Shown: positions 18,804-27,325 of the stretch, in pieces
Layout: each line of letters begins with the position of its first letter
Numbering within the stretch: the stretch's first letter is position 1
Assembly: GCA_049306275.1 (NCBI GenBank)
Contig: JBAQQB010000173.1
Coordinates: 1 to 64,000, forward strand
Source: JADJTT01 sp049306275
GTDB taxonomy: Bacteria; Bacteroidota; Bacteroidia; Chitinophagales; Saprospiraceae
Direction of reading: 5' to 3'
Length of the DNA stretch: 64,000 bases
Notes under the pieces: model-generated
What the model was told of the DNA's origin: nothing
Databases searched by the model: none
Seen by the model: only the letters and a program-made list of their open reading frames with translations
Translations under genes and position numbers: made by a program

Positions 18804-20621
18804 TCATTTTTCAGGTGGAATAAGATTGAGATAAGTATCCTCCAACTCGATCACATCCCCTTCAATGGGTTGGCTGCTACGGACAGGGTACCACTTAACC
18901 TGGTATGCTACGGGTTGCCCTGGGTCCGAATACAAGGCTACCTTTTGTGTGCTTTGGGAATCGGTATCGCGGAGTACGATGGTGCGTTGGACTTGCGCCT
19001 TTCCGTTAAGAACGGTAAAGAACCGGATAACTGCCGATTTCATTTCCAAACCTTTAAAAAGTGTCCGGTCAGCATCAATTTCCACCATCATTTTCCCAAA
19101 GGGGGGCTTGAGGGAAACGGCAGGTTCTTTGCCAGTGAGCCATCTGTTCGGATCCACCGGGATGCGAACGGTCTGGCTTTCGCCTTTGAAGCTCCAGACA
19201 ACGCGGTACTGGTAATTAATTAAATCGTTGCCGGTCAGTCCCAACGCCGGGTAAGTGATTTTTTTAAGGTCGGTTCCGCTTTCGAGTTCCTGGCCCTTGA
19301 TAATGATCTCCTCCGTTACATCCGCCTGGCCGTTTTGGTAGGACTTTCTGAAACTAACGGCTACAAAGTTCAAAATGTCGCCAAATGCCTGAGCGAATTC
19401 TCCGTCCACCTGGAAGAGGATATCCCGTTTGTCAAAGTCAGGGTCACCCATATCAATGACGCGGAAATATTGCATGTTTTCTCCGTGGAAGGAATAGAAT
19501 CCCCGGAGATTGCCGGTGGTGAAAAACGGCACCTTGATCGTAGTGGCCTTGCTTAAATTGAGGTAAAACTTGTTTACACGAACATCTTTCCGCTGTTTGA
19601 GCACAAACTGGTTGTCTGTGATATAGGTTTGATCGCCGCTGCCACTGAAAAAACGCTTGAAGGCTCCCCTGCTCTGCCTACCCGGAAGTTGCCCTTGCTC
19701 TACTGCGACTTCCGTTTCGGGCACCCGCGCCCATCCAGTTTTTGCGTCAAACATCAACTCGATAAGCTTATTGGACACCAAGTCGACAATGGCCTGCAAG
19801 TCGTCGGTTTTAATCCCCAAACCGGTAGAGCGGTCGAAAACCTCAATTTTAATAGTTTGACTCTGAATCAGTTTATCAGTGATATCCCGAAGTTGGTCGC
19901 GGGTATATCCCGACTGTTCGTTGAGAACTTGGCTGAAATGGGTGTAAACCGTCGACGCGTCGGCCTCGATAATGGCATTGTATCCCTTCACAACCGCTTC
20001 ATAATACCCCGATAGAGCAACGGATACGTCGGACGTACTGCTATTAAACGACTCCCACAGTAACGTTGCTCCCTCCTGGGAGAGTAGAGCTGCGATAGCC
20101 GCCCTTGACCCGGGCAAAAAAGGAGCGTGGCCACTGGTAATGAAATGTTGCGAAAAGGGATTCCCCACATCTTCATTGCGCAAAACAGAAGATATCACTT
20201 CAAAGGAACCGAGGCCAGATTCGCCGTTTTTAATGTTTTCCTGCATGGGCACCGGGCCTACGATCCGTCCGACGGGCACTATTTTCTTAAGCTCTGCCTG
20301 GAGCTTTTGAAGCTCATCCGGTAAAAGGGTAAATTCTATAAGTGCGTGGAAAAGTCCCCCGCTTGTTTCCGCCCCTCCCCTACCTACGTATTTAATACAA
20401 AGGAATTCAAATGAACCGTCCTCCCTTTGAGCCAAACGCGGGTATTGCGGGAGGTAGTAGTAATCGTTGGGGTTTTCACTATCCTGAAGCAATTGAATGT
20501 CGTTGATAACAAGCCGGCCTTCATCGTATTTTACGACACAAAATGCGGGGTGAAAACCAACAAAAGCAAAAAGGAATATTCCTATAGATAAAAAACTCTG
20601 CCAGAAATTTGCTCTTTTCAT
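18804..20621 (-). CDS. Secreted paralog-family protein 8
   Basis: A signal peptide (about 27 residues) is followed by VINDIQLLQDSENPNDYYY-LPQYPRLAQREDG, FEFLCIKYV, GGLFHALIEFTLLPDELQ, TSGHAPFLPGSRAAIAALL, LLWESFNSSTSDVSVALSG, then GDPDFDKRDILFQVDGE, VSFRKSYQNG and the C-terminal ALYSDPGQPVAYQVKWYP. It has both the TSG-AP block of copies 4/5 and the LW-SF block of copy 3, so it sits between the two subgroups. It is the first of the long run of paralogs to be transcribed and lies 10 bp after a PKD-propeller lipoprotein. Function unknown. Confidence 0.8.
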   Translation of the reverse strand: MKRANFWQSFLSIGIFLFAFVGFHPAFCVVKYDEGRLVINDIQLLQDSENPNDYYYLPQYPRLAQREDGSFEFLCIKYVGRGGAETSGGLFHALIEFTLLPDELQKLQAELKKIVPVGRIVGPVPMQENIKNGESGLGSFEVISSVLRNEDVGNPFSQHFITSGHAPFLPGSRAAIAALLSQEGATLLWESFNSSTSDVSVALSGYYEAVVKGYNAIIEADASTVYTHFSQVLNEQSGYTRDQLRDITDKLIQSQTIKIEVFDRSTGLGIKTDDLQAIVDLVSNKLIELMFDAKTGWARVPETEVAVEQGQLPGRQSRGAFKRFFSGSGDQTYITDNQFVLKQRKDVRVNKFYLNLSKATTIKVPFFTTGNLRGFYSFHGENMQYFRVIDMGDPDFDKRDILFQVDGEFAQAFGDILNFVAVSFRKSYQNGQADVTEEIIIKGQELESGTDLKKITYPALGLTGNDLINYQYRVVWSFKGESQTVRIPVDPNRWLTGKEPAVSLKPPFGKMMVEIDADRTLFKGLEMKSAVIRFFTVLNGKAQVQRTIVLRDTDSQSTQKVALYSDPGQPVAYQVKWYPVRSSQPIEGDVIELEDTYLNLIPPEK

Positions 20622-20631
20622 TTAATATCTT

Positions 20632-22074
20632 TTATTGAACATTACCATTCATATCTGTCTTAATAAGATATATATCATTAGACCCTGCACCCGAACTTTC
20701 AGTATACCCCACGATGATATACCCACCGTCAACTGCCTGATGTACAAATTTGAAACAATCATCATCGATTCCACCAAAGGTTTTTTCCCATATCACTCCT
20801 CCCGAACTGTTCGTTTTTAGAAGGTAACCATCCCCCCCCCCTACGCCCAAACTATAGGTATTTCCCGCAATGATATACCCACCATCCGAAGTCTGTTGAA
20901 CGGCCCACCCCCCGTCATGATCTGAGCCTCCAAATGTTTTCTCCCAAATTACTCCCCCTGCACTATTGGTTTTAATTAAATATACATCACCCCAACTGAC
21001 GCCATAACTGAATGTTAAACCAGAAATAACATACCCACCATCCGAAGTCTGTTGAACTTGATTTCCAATATCAGAACCAGGAGAATTGCCTCCAAAAGTT
21101 TTTTCCCACACAACACCTCCTAAACTATTTATTTTAATTAGATATACTTCCTCCCCCTGATCTCCCAAATAACTTTGAGAATCTCCCACGATTATATAAC
21201 CACCGTCTGGAGTCTGTTGAACGGAAGAGCCCCGGTCATAATCTGAGCCCCCAAATGTTTTCTCCCATACTATTTCTCCTGAACTGTTCGTTTTAATAAG
21301 ATACACATCCCCTTCACCTGCTCCCAGACTGTAAGTAGTCCCCACAACGATAAATCCACCATCAATTGTCTGCTGCACTGAATTTCCGTAATCCTCTGCC
21401 GATCCACCAAAGGTTTTTTCCCATTCAATGCCACCTGAACTATTTGTTTTTATAAGATAGACATCACTAGAACCAAAACCATAACTAGAAGTAAAACCTA
21501 CAATTATATATCCACCGTCTGAAGTCTGTTGAACGGAAGAGCCCAAGTCATACCCTGAGCCCCCAAATGTTTTCTCCCATACTATTTCTCCTGAACTGTT
21601 CGTTTTAATAAGATACACATCCCCCCAACCTGCACCCAAACTAAAAGTACACCCCACTATGATATATCCACCATCCGAAGTCTGTTGAACTTGATTTCCA
21701 GTATCACTAAATAAACCGCCAAATTGCTGGACAAATGAAGAAACCTGAATATTAATCACCTGACTATCGACATCTATACCACTAATCCCAAAAACCTTCA
21801 ACTCAACCTGATAATCTCCTGGTACTTGAAATGTATGAACAGGATGAGTATGAGTATCTATAGGGCTGCCATCTCCAAAATCCCATTCATATCGATTTGC
21901 TCCAATAGAAGTATTTGTAAAATCAACTTGGCATGGAGCCTTACAGCCTCCATTGTAATAACTAAATGAAGCGAAAAGGGAATTGCCCTCAGGTTCAATT
22001 TTATCCAAATCGCAGGAGAAAAATATCAGCCCAAAAATAAATAGGTTTAAAAATAATAAATATGATTTTCCCAT
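20632..22074 (-). CDS. PKD lipoprotein with seven 52-residue repeats (propeller-like) A
   Basis: A lipoprotein signal ends LIFFSC, followed by DLDKIEPEG. Residues about 35-110 are a PKD domain (YEWDFGDGSPIDTHTHPVHT). The rest is exactly seven repeats of about 52 residues with the core FGGS-D-G-SVQQTSDGGYIIVG...DVYLIKTNSSGGVxWEKT; the seventh ends the protein at TDMNGNVQ. Seven repeats with this pattern suggest a seven-bladed beta-propeller (inference). There is no extra sorting domain at the C-terminus, so the lipid anchor is the likely means of attachment. Four genes of this type lie in this island. The role may be binding of glycans or proteins at the surface. Confidence 0.85.
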   Translation of the reverse strand: MGKSYLLFLNLFIFGLIFFSCDLDKIEPEGNSLFASFSYYNGGCKAPCQVDFTNTSIGANRYEWDFGDGSPIDTHTHPVHTFQVPGDYQVELKVFGISGIDVDSQVINIQVSSFVQQFGGLFSDTGNQVQQTSDGGYIIVGCTFSLGAGWGDVYLIKTNSSGEIVWEKTFGGSGYDLGSSVQQTSDGGYIIVGFTSSYGFGSSDVYLIKTNSSGGIEWEKTFGGSAEDYGNSVQQTIDGGFIVVGTTYSLGAGEGDVYLIKTNSSGEIVWEKTFGGSDYDRGSSVQQTPDGGYIIVGDSQSYLGDQGEEVYLIKINSLGGVVWEKTFGGNSPGSDIGNQVQQTSDGGYVISGLTFSYGVSWGDVYLIKTNSAGGVIWEKTFGGSDHDGGWAVQQTSDGGYIIAGNTYSLGVGGGDGYLLKTNSSGGVIWEKTFGGIDDDCFKFVHQAVDGGYIIVGYTESSGAGSNDIYLIKTDMNGNVQ

Positions 22075-22645
22075 AATAAGAATTAAGACTATTTAAAACT
22101 CTTTCAATCAGTGGCAATTCGAATACATAAATTTATCAATTCTACTCTTAAGATTTAAAAAAAATGGATGCCATGCGAATTTTCCTGTATAAACTGACCC
22201 TTATCAAGTATAACAACCCTTTTGCCGGTAATTGTATAATTCTATAACTTTCTATTACTTCCCATAAGTATTAACATCCGGTTAAGAAAATTGAAGCCTT
22301 AATCCCACTTTTATCAGTTTATTTTCGCGGACTTATCTCTTGGGTTAAGAGGCAGCCGTAAGCGCTGATGGAGTAAAGGTAAGCGGTGCCCCCCCACTGT
22401 CCCTCTAACTGACCCAAGAAGTAATCCCAAAAGCTGGCCTCCAACTTTTGGCAAGTTTTCTTTAGGGATGTGACAGTGTTTAATTGAGTGTCGAAAGGGC
22501 TACCATCTCCAAAATTCCATTTGCATCTAGCAGCATTTTCAGAGTATTTGGTGAATGTCACTTGGCAAGGTGCAGTCATAATTAGTAATGGTAAAGGAGG
22601 CAATAACAGAAATCACTTATTAACCTCATGATTAAAATATGGCTT
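22075..22645. other. 571-bp gap between two PKD-propeller genes
   Basis: This stretch is AT-rich next to the flanking genes. Bases 22319-22603 hold a decayed PKD fragment fused to an unrelated tail (listed separately). Bases 22080-22318 contain no open frame of note and no convincing hairpin; a promoter for the downstream run could lie here, but I see no clear TTG/TAnnTTTG pair. Confidence 0.5.
22319..22603 (-). pseudogene. Decayed PKD-lipoprotein fragment joined to a possible transposase tail
   Basis: On the minus strand TAPCQVTFTKYSENAARC and KWNFGDGSPFDTQ match the PKD domain of the neighbour at 24097-25521 (APCKVIFSNHSENAIR, EWNFGDGSPIDT) almost residue for residue. The signal sequence and lipobox in front are missing and all seven repeats behind are missing. 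The match breaks off after FDTQLNTV; the following SLKKTCQKLEASFWDYFLGQ looks like the C-terminal end of some transposases (memory only). The open frame is therefore a chimera of remnants, not a working gene, and shows that a fifth PKD-propeller gene once stood here. Confidence 0.65.
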
Positions 22646-24076
22646 TTATTCAACATTTCCTTCCCCGTCCGTTTTTAATAAAATAATGTCAGCCCAAACT
22701 GCAACATCATTTTGAGCCTGTGTACCTACTATGACATATCCGCTATCGGAAGTCTGTTGCACAGAATATCCTCTATCTGTATGAGGACCACCGAAGGTTT
22801 TCTCCCATTCAACGCCACCTGAACTATTTGTTTTTATAAGAAATATATCATCCTGCCCGACACCATAACTAGATGTTGAACCAGTCAAGATAAATCCACC
22901 ATCAAATGTCTGCTGTACGGAATATCCGTATTCCGCTCCCGATCCACCGAAGGTTTTTTCCCATTCAACGATACCTGAACTATTTGTTTTTATAAGATAG
23001 ACATCACCACCACCAAAACCATAACTAGACGTATATCCTACAATAATATATCCTCCATCTGAAGTCTGCTGTACGGAATATCCGTATTCCGCTCCCGATC
23101 CACCGAAGGTTTTTTCCCATTCAACGCCACCTGAACTATTTGTTTTTATAAGATAGACATCACTAGAACCAAAACCATAACTAGACGTATATCCTACAAT
23201 TATATATCCTCCATCTGAAGTCTTTTGCAATGCTTTTCCCATATCGTCATTTACCCCACCGAAGGTTTTTACCCATTCAACGCCACCTGAACCATTTGTT
23301 TTTATAAGATAGACATCCGAATTTCCTGATCCATAGCTATAAGTGTTTCCAGCAATGATATATCCTCCATTAAAGGTTTCTTGTACCGATTCCCCCCTAT
23401 TAATATTCCCTCCACCGAAGGTTTCTTCCCACATCACCTCACCTAAATTATTAGCTTTAATTAGATAAACATCTCTTTCTGATACATTGCTATATTTGTT
23501 TCCAGCAATGATAAAACCTCCGTCTGAGGTTTCTTGTACCGAATAACCATAATCACTATTTTCTCCACCAAAGTTTTTTTCCCACATCACCTCACCTAAT
23601 CCGTTTACTTTAATTAGATAGACATTCTTATCGCCGGCGCCAAAGCTTTCTGTAGTTCCAGCGATGATATATCCACCATCTGATGTTTGTTTAACGGATC
23701 TTACCTCCTCAGATTTCGATCCTCCGAAAATCTTTTCAAACATAATAAATTGAACATTAACTAATTGAATATTAGAATCTACCCCTCTCTCTCCAAATAC
23801 CTTTAATTCAACCCAATATTCACCTGGCATCTGAAAGGTGTGTATTGGATGGATTTGAGTATCTATGGGGCTGCCATCTCCGAAATCCCATTCATAGCTG
23901 ACAGCTCCAGTTGAAGTGTTTGTAAAATAAATCTGGCAAGGAGCTTTGCAATCAGCATTGAATAAAGAGAAAGAGGCAGAAACAAAATTCTCGCTCGGTT
24001 CAACTTTTTTCAGGTTACAAGAAAAAACAACAAGAAGAAAAAACACTTCAAATAGAAAAAAAACATAAACCCTCAT
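22646..24076 (-). CDS. PKD lipoprotein with seven 52-residue repeats (propeller-like) B
   Basis: A lipoprotein signal ends VVFSC, followed by NLKKVEPS. The PKD domain (residues about 35-110) has YEWDFGDGSPIDTQIHPIHT. Then come exactly seven repeats of the FGG...SVQQTSDGGYIIVG...DVYLIKTN type, starting at IFGGSKSEEV and ending at LLKTDGEGNVE. The fourth to sixth repeats are closest to each other (YTSSYGFGSSDVYLIKTN), evidence of recent internal duplication. It lies 20 bp after the next PKD gene upstream and in the same direction. Expected at the outer membrane surface; ligand unknown. Confidence 0.85.
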   Translation of the reverse strand: MRVYVFFLFEVFFLLVVFSCNLKKVEPSENFVSASFSLFNADCKAPCQIYFTNTSTGAVSYEWDFGDGSPIDTQIHPIHTFQMPGEYWVELKVFGERGVDSNIQLVNVQFIMFEKIFGGSKSEEVRSVKQTSDGGYIIAGTTESFGAGDKNVYLIKVNGLGEVMWEKNFGGENSDYGYSVQETSDGGFIIAGNKYSNVSERDVYLIKANNLGEVMWEETFGGGNINRGESVQETFNGGYIIAGNTYSYGSGNSDVYLIKTNGSGGVEWVKTFGGVNDDMGKALQKTSDGGYIIVGYTSSYGFGSSDVYLIKTNSSGGVEWEKTFGGSGAEYGYSVQQTSDGGYIIVGYTSSYGFGGGDVYLIKTNSSGIVEWEKTFGGSGAEYGYSVQQTFDGGFILTGSTSSYGVGQDDIFLIKTNSSGGVEWEKTFGGPHTDRGYSVQQTSDSGYVIVGTQAQNDVAVWADIILLKTDGEGNVE

Positions 24077-24096
24077 ATTATATTTTTTTTTAATTT

Positions 24097-25521
24097 TTAT
24101 TCAACATTGCCGTCTTTATTGGTTTTGATGAGATATACATCACTCATCCTTGGTCCGCCGTTATAAACTGCTCCAACAATAATATAACCACCATCCGTTG
24201 TCTGTTGTACTGAATATCCACTATCTGAATCCGGACCACCATATGTTTTTTTCCATTCTAATATTCCTGCTCCATTTGTTTTGATTAGATACACATCACT
24301 CTCCCCTGCTCCCTCGCTTGATGAATACCCAACAATAACATAACCACCATCCGTTGTCTGTTGTACAGAATATCCACTATCTGAATCCGGACCACCATAT
24401 GTTTTTTTCCATTCTAATATTCCTGCTCCATTTGTTTTGATTAGATACATATCACTCTCCCCTGCCCCCTCGCTTGATGAATACCCAACAATAACATAAC
24501 CACCATCCGTTGTCTGTTGTACAGAATGTCCACTATCTGAATCCAGACCACCATATGTTTTTTTCCATTCTAATATTCCTGCTCCATTTGTTTTGATTAG
24601 ATACACATCTTCCTTGCCTGCCCCCTCACTTCTTGTCGATCCTGCAATAATAAATCCACCATCTGTGGATTCCTTAATGGAATATCCATAATCATAAAGC
24701 GAACCACCAAATGTTTTTTCCCATATTAATTCACCAGATACACTTATTTTTAAAAGATATACATCATCATTCCCGCTACTCCTGTAGCCAACGACAACAA
24801 ACCCTCCATCTAAAGTTTGTCTAATAGAATATCCCCTTTCATGAAAAGTAGAGCTCCCGTATGTTTTTTCCCACACGACCCCTCCCGCACTGTTTGTCTT
24901 GATGAGATATACATCAGCGCCTCCAGCACCATAGCTATAGGTAGATCCAGTAATTATGTATCCAAAATCTGAGGTTTGTTGTACAGAATATCCATTATCA
25001 AAGCCCCCCCCTCCATATGTCTTTTTCCATTTTAATACACCAAAAGAATCAGTCTTAATAAGGTAAACATCATTTTCACCAGCGCCTTCACTAGACGTAT
25101 TGCCAACAACAATATATCCACCATCTTCAGTTTGAAGAACTTCTTGACCATCATCGTCTTCTAGCCCTCCAAAAGATTGAAAAAAAGAAATTTCAGGTTG
25201 AATTCTAGCAATTTTGATCATAACATCAGTCGCTCCCGCGCCAAAAGCCTTTAGCTCTATAGAATATTCTCCAGGAATCTCATATGTATGTGTTGGATTT
25301 TTCACTGTATCAATCGGGCTTCCGTCTCCAAAATTCCATTCATAGCGGATCGCATTTTCAGAATGGTTGCTGAATATCACCTTACAAGGTGCAATGCAGC
25401 TATCATTTAAAAAAGAAAAAGAAGCTATTGTTGAAGGAAATTTAATTTCCTCCAAATTGCATGCAAAAAAAGGCAAAAATACATAAGACAAGCACGTTAT
25501 AAATATAACTAATTTTTCCAT
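24097..25521 (-). CDS. PKD lipoprotein with seven 52-residue repeats (propeller-like) C
   Basis: The start at 25521 (MEKLVIFITCLSYVFLPFFAC) gives a lipoprotein signal and a 16-bp gap to the upstream gene; longer frames overlap it. The PKD domain has APCKVIFSNHSENAIR and WNFGDGSPIDTVKN. Seven repeats follow. The last three are nearly identical to each other in protein and DNA with a period of 156 bp (YGGPDSDSGYSVQQTTDGGY, SSSEGAGESDVYLIKTNGAG). The third repeat is two or three residues short (YRSSGNDDVYLLK). The protein ends at TNKDGNVE like its paralogs. Confidence 0.85.
   Translation of the reverse strand: MEKLVIFITCLSYVFLPFFACNLEEIKFPSTIASFSFLNDSCIAPCKVIFSNHSENAIRYEWNFGDGSPIDTVKNPTHTYEIPGEYSIELKAFGAGATDVMIKIARIQPEISFFQSFGGLEDDDGQEVLQTEDGGYIVVGNTSSEGAGENDVYLIKTDSFGVLKWKKTYGGGGFDNGYSVQQTSDFGYIITGSTYSYGAGGADVYLIKTNSAGGVVWEKTYGSSTFHERGYSIRQTLDGGFVVVGYRSSGNDDVYLLKISVSGELIWEKTFGGSLYDYGYSIKESTDGGFIIAGSTRSEGAGKEDVYLIKTNGAGILEWKKTYGGLDSDSGHSVQQTTDGGYVIVGYSSSEGAGESDMYLIKTNGAGILEWKKTYGGPDSDSGYSVQQTTDGGYVIVGYSSSEGAGESDVYLIKTNGAGILEWKKTYGGPDSDSGYSVQQTTDGGYIIVGAVYNGGPRMSDVYLIKTNKDGNVE
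24188..24610. repeat. Tandem 156-bp coding repeat, three near-identical units
   Basis: Units start at about 24188, 24344 and 24500 and differ at only a few bases across 156 bp. They encode repeats five to seven of the PKD-propeller lipoprotein C. The low divergence against the other repeats of the same gene points to recent slippage or gene conversion within the gene. Confidence 0.85.
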
Positions 25522-25537
25522 GCCTAAGTTGAGTTTT

Positions 25538-26977
25538 TTACTGCACATTGCCATCTTTATCAGTTTTGATAAGGAAAACATCCTTTCCTCCTACACCGCC
25601 CGTTTGAGAATATCCAGTTATGATAAATCCTTCATCTGTGGTTTCTTTTATGCAATAACCTTCATCATCCAAAGCACCACCAAAGTATCTTGCCCAGTTT
25701 TTCACCCCTTCGTCGTTAACCTTTATTAAATAAACATCCTTCCCTCCAGCCCCGAAACTTTTTGTGCTACCGACAATAATATATCCTCCATCTGAAGTTT
25801 GCGTCACAGAAAAACCAAGATCTTCATCTGAGCCACCATAAGTTTGTGTCCAAAGACTGTCACCTTGGCTATTTGTTTTAATTAAATAAACATCCTTCCC
25901 TCCAGCCCCGAAACTTTTTGTATTACCGACAACAATATACCCTCCATCTGAAGTTTGCTGGATAAACATCCCCTCGTCATCACTATTTCCACCGAAATTA
26001 TTGTCCCATATCTTGTTTCCCTGATGGTCTATTTTGATTATATAAACATCACTTCCCTTGGTTCCTCCGCCTCCTGCATATCCAGTAATAACAAATCCTC
26101 CATCTTGTGTTTTTTGAATACAGTTACCTCCGTCATTGGTACCACTGGGGTCGAATGCTTTTTTCCAAGTCAGATCCCCCTGATTAGTAGCTTTTATTAA
26201 ATATACATCTGTTTTACCACCTGCATTTCCTGTAACTCCGGCTATCAGATACCCCCCATCTTCTGTTTGTTGAAGAAAATACCCAATTTCGGCATTTGTA
26301 CCTCCGCCATATGGATGTTTATCCCAAGTCTTTGAGCCTAAATGGTTGGTTTTAACTAAGTAAACTTGCCCACTTAAAAAACCGTCAAAGCTTTTCGTAT
26401 ATCCACTAACGATGTACCCCCCCTCCGGGGTTTGTTGGACACAATAACCAACCTCATCCTTCGTTCCCCCATAGGTGTTGTTATCCCAATCCAAGTCACC
26501 TTTGTTATCAGTTTTTATTAGATAAATATTAAGATTATCGCCAATAGAAGAATACCCTGAAATAATATATCCTCCATCTAAAGTCTGTTGGATACTATAT
26601 CCAACATCATCTAATGAGCTTTTGCCAATTGTAGTAATAAATGTATTTGTTTTAATTGATAATACTTGCGAAAGAGTGTCCTGTCCTTGTGAATTAAATA
26701 CAGTTAGTTTAACTGAAAATTCACCTGGTTTTTCATAAAGATGAATTGGATTTATATGATTAGAAACTGAGCTCCCATCGCCAAAGTTCCATTCAACAGA
26801 GTCGGCATAAATTGACTCATTAATAAACTCTATTTCACAAGGAGCAAAGCAGCCAGCATTGTTATAAGAAAATTCTGCAACAGGATAGTTTTCCAATGAA
26901 TTTGAAATCTCAACTTCCGGTAAGTTGCAATAAAAGTGAAAGCTGGATGCAAAAAAAATATAAATTATTTTTTTCAT
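25538..26977 (-). CDS. PKD lipoprotein with seven 52-residue repeats (propeller-like) D
   Basis: A lipoprotein signal ends SFHFYC, followed by NLPEVEIS. The PKD domain has APCEIEFINESIYADSVEWN-FGDGS. Seven repeats follow, more diverged than in the other three genes: YGGTKDEVGYCVQQTPEGGY, WDKHPYGGGTNAEIGYFLQQ, FGGNSDDEGMFIQQTSDGGY and so on, ending at TDKDGNVQ. Repeats five and six share TKSFGAGGKDVYLIK. It is the first PKD gene to be transcribed after the LytTR cassette at 27234-27662 and the remnant at 26980-27126, and so would be the first target of any regulation from that promoter. Confidence 0.85.
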   Translation of the reverse strand: MKKIIYIFFASSFHFYCNLPEVEISNSLENYPVAEFSYNNAGCFAPCEIEFINESIYADSVEWNFGDGSSVSNHINPIHLYEKPGEFSVKLTVFNSQGQDTLSQVLSIKTNTFITTIGKSSLDDVGYSIQQTLDGGYIISGYSSIGDNLNIYLIKTDNKGDLDWDNNTYGGTKDEVGYCVQQTPEGGYIVSGYTKSFDGFLSGQVYLVKTNHLGSKTWDKHPYGGGTNAEIGYFLQQTEDGGYLIAGVTGNAGGKTDVYLIKATNQGDLTWKKAFDPSGTNDGGNCIQKTQDGGFVITGYAGGGGTKGSDVYIIKIDHQGNKIWDNNFGGNSDDEGMFIQQTSDGGYIVVGNTKSFGAGGKDVYLIKTNSQGDSLWTQTYGGSDEDLGFSVTQTSDGGYIIVGSTKSFGAGGKDVYLIKVNDEGVKNWARYFGGALDDEGYCIKETTDEGFIITGYSQTGGVGGKDVFLIKTDKDGNVQ

Positions 26978-26979
26978 GC

Positions 26980-27126
26980 TTAAAAATATGAATTAGACTT
27001 ACCATGTGAAAAGGCCCCGCAGCCCGAAGTCGCAAAGCGGGTTGTCAAGAAATGGTCATCGAGCATCCTGATCCCCGCAATGGGTGGAACCATCCAACAG
27101 ACTAACAGGTAAATTTGGGGTTTCAT
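26980..27126 (-). pseudogene. Remnant of a hydrolase-lipoprotein gene start
   Basis: The sequence MKPQIYLLVCWMVPP just downstream of the LytTR cassette lines up with MRPKTYLIPLWIVLF, the start of the hydrolase at 32276-33682. The upstream DNA is also alike in both places (tcatgatgctat and the AAAGAGAGG block). After about 15 codons the match stops and the frame runs into unrelated sequence (HFLTTRFATSGCGAFSHG) and a stop at 26980. This looks like a third hydrolase copy that has lost everything but its leader. It may still be transcribed from the conserved promoter. Confidence 0.6.
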
Positions 27127-27233
27127 GATGCTATTTTTTGTCTGTTTGCATAGCAATTCCATGCATGCAAAGGCATACAAACAACTCAACCAGAAATTGT
27201 CGCGCTGGGTAAAATGGGCAAAGAGAGGCGTAC

Positions 27234-27325
27234 AATAAAAATAGACAAACCTTGCATTTGAAAGTTATTAAACTGTATAACTGGCCACAATTCCATGACA
27301 ACCTTCAATTTTCACCTGATAACTG
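27234..27325 (-). promoter_or_regulatory. LytTR-cassette promoter/operator, copy 1
   Basis: Read on the minus strand: CAGTTAT (27325 downward), 42 bp further CAGTTATACAGTT (27283-27271), then 27 bp to TATTTTTATT (27243-27234), a -7-like box. The copy at 33795-33886 has the same three CAGTT elements and the same box at exactly the same distances. Direct repeats upstream of a -7 box with no -33 TTG are as expected of an activator site; LytTR proteins bind direct repeats of about 9 bp. The first CAGTT lies in the last codons of the LytTR gene. Binding is inferred. Confidence 0.55.

Noticed and set aside
18303..19223. 306-codon plus-strand frame across paralogs 7 and 8
   Set aside because: It spans the junction of two genes on the other strand and has no domain or signal.
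24188..24610. Evenly spaced repeats that could suggest a CRISPR array
   Set aside because: The units are 156 bp, in frame, and encode propeller repeats; there are no short repeats with unique spacers.
20632..26977. T9SS C-terminal sorting domains on the propeller proteins
   Set aside because: All four end straight after the seventh repeat; no extra C-terminal domain is present.
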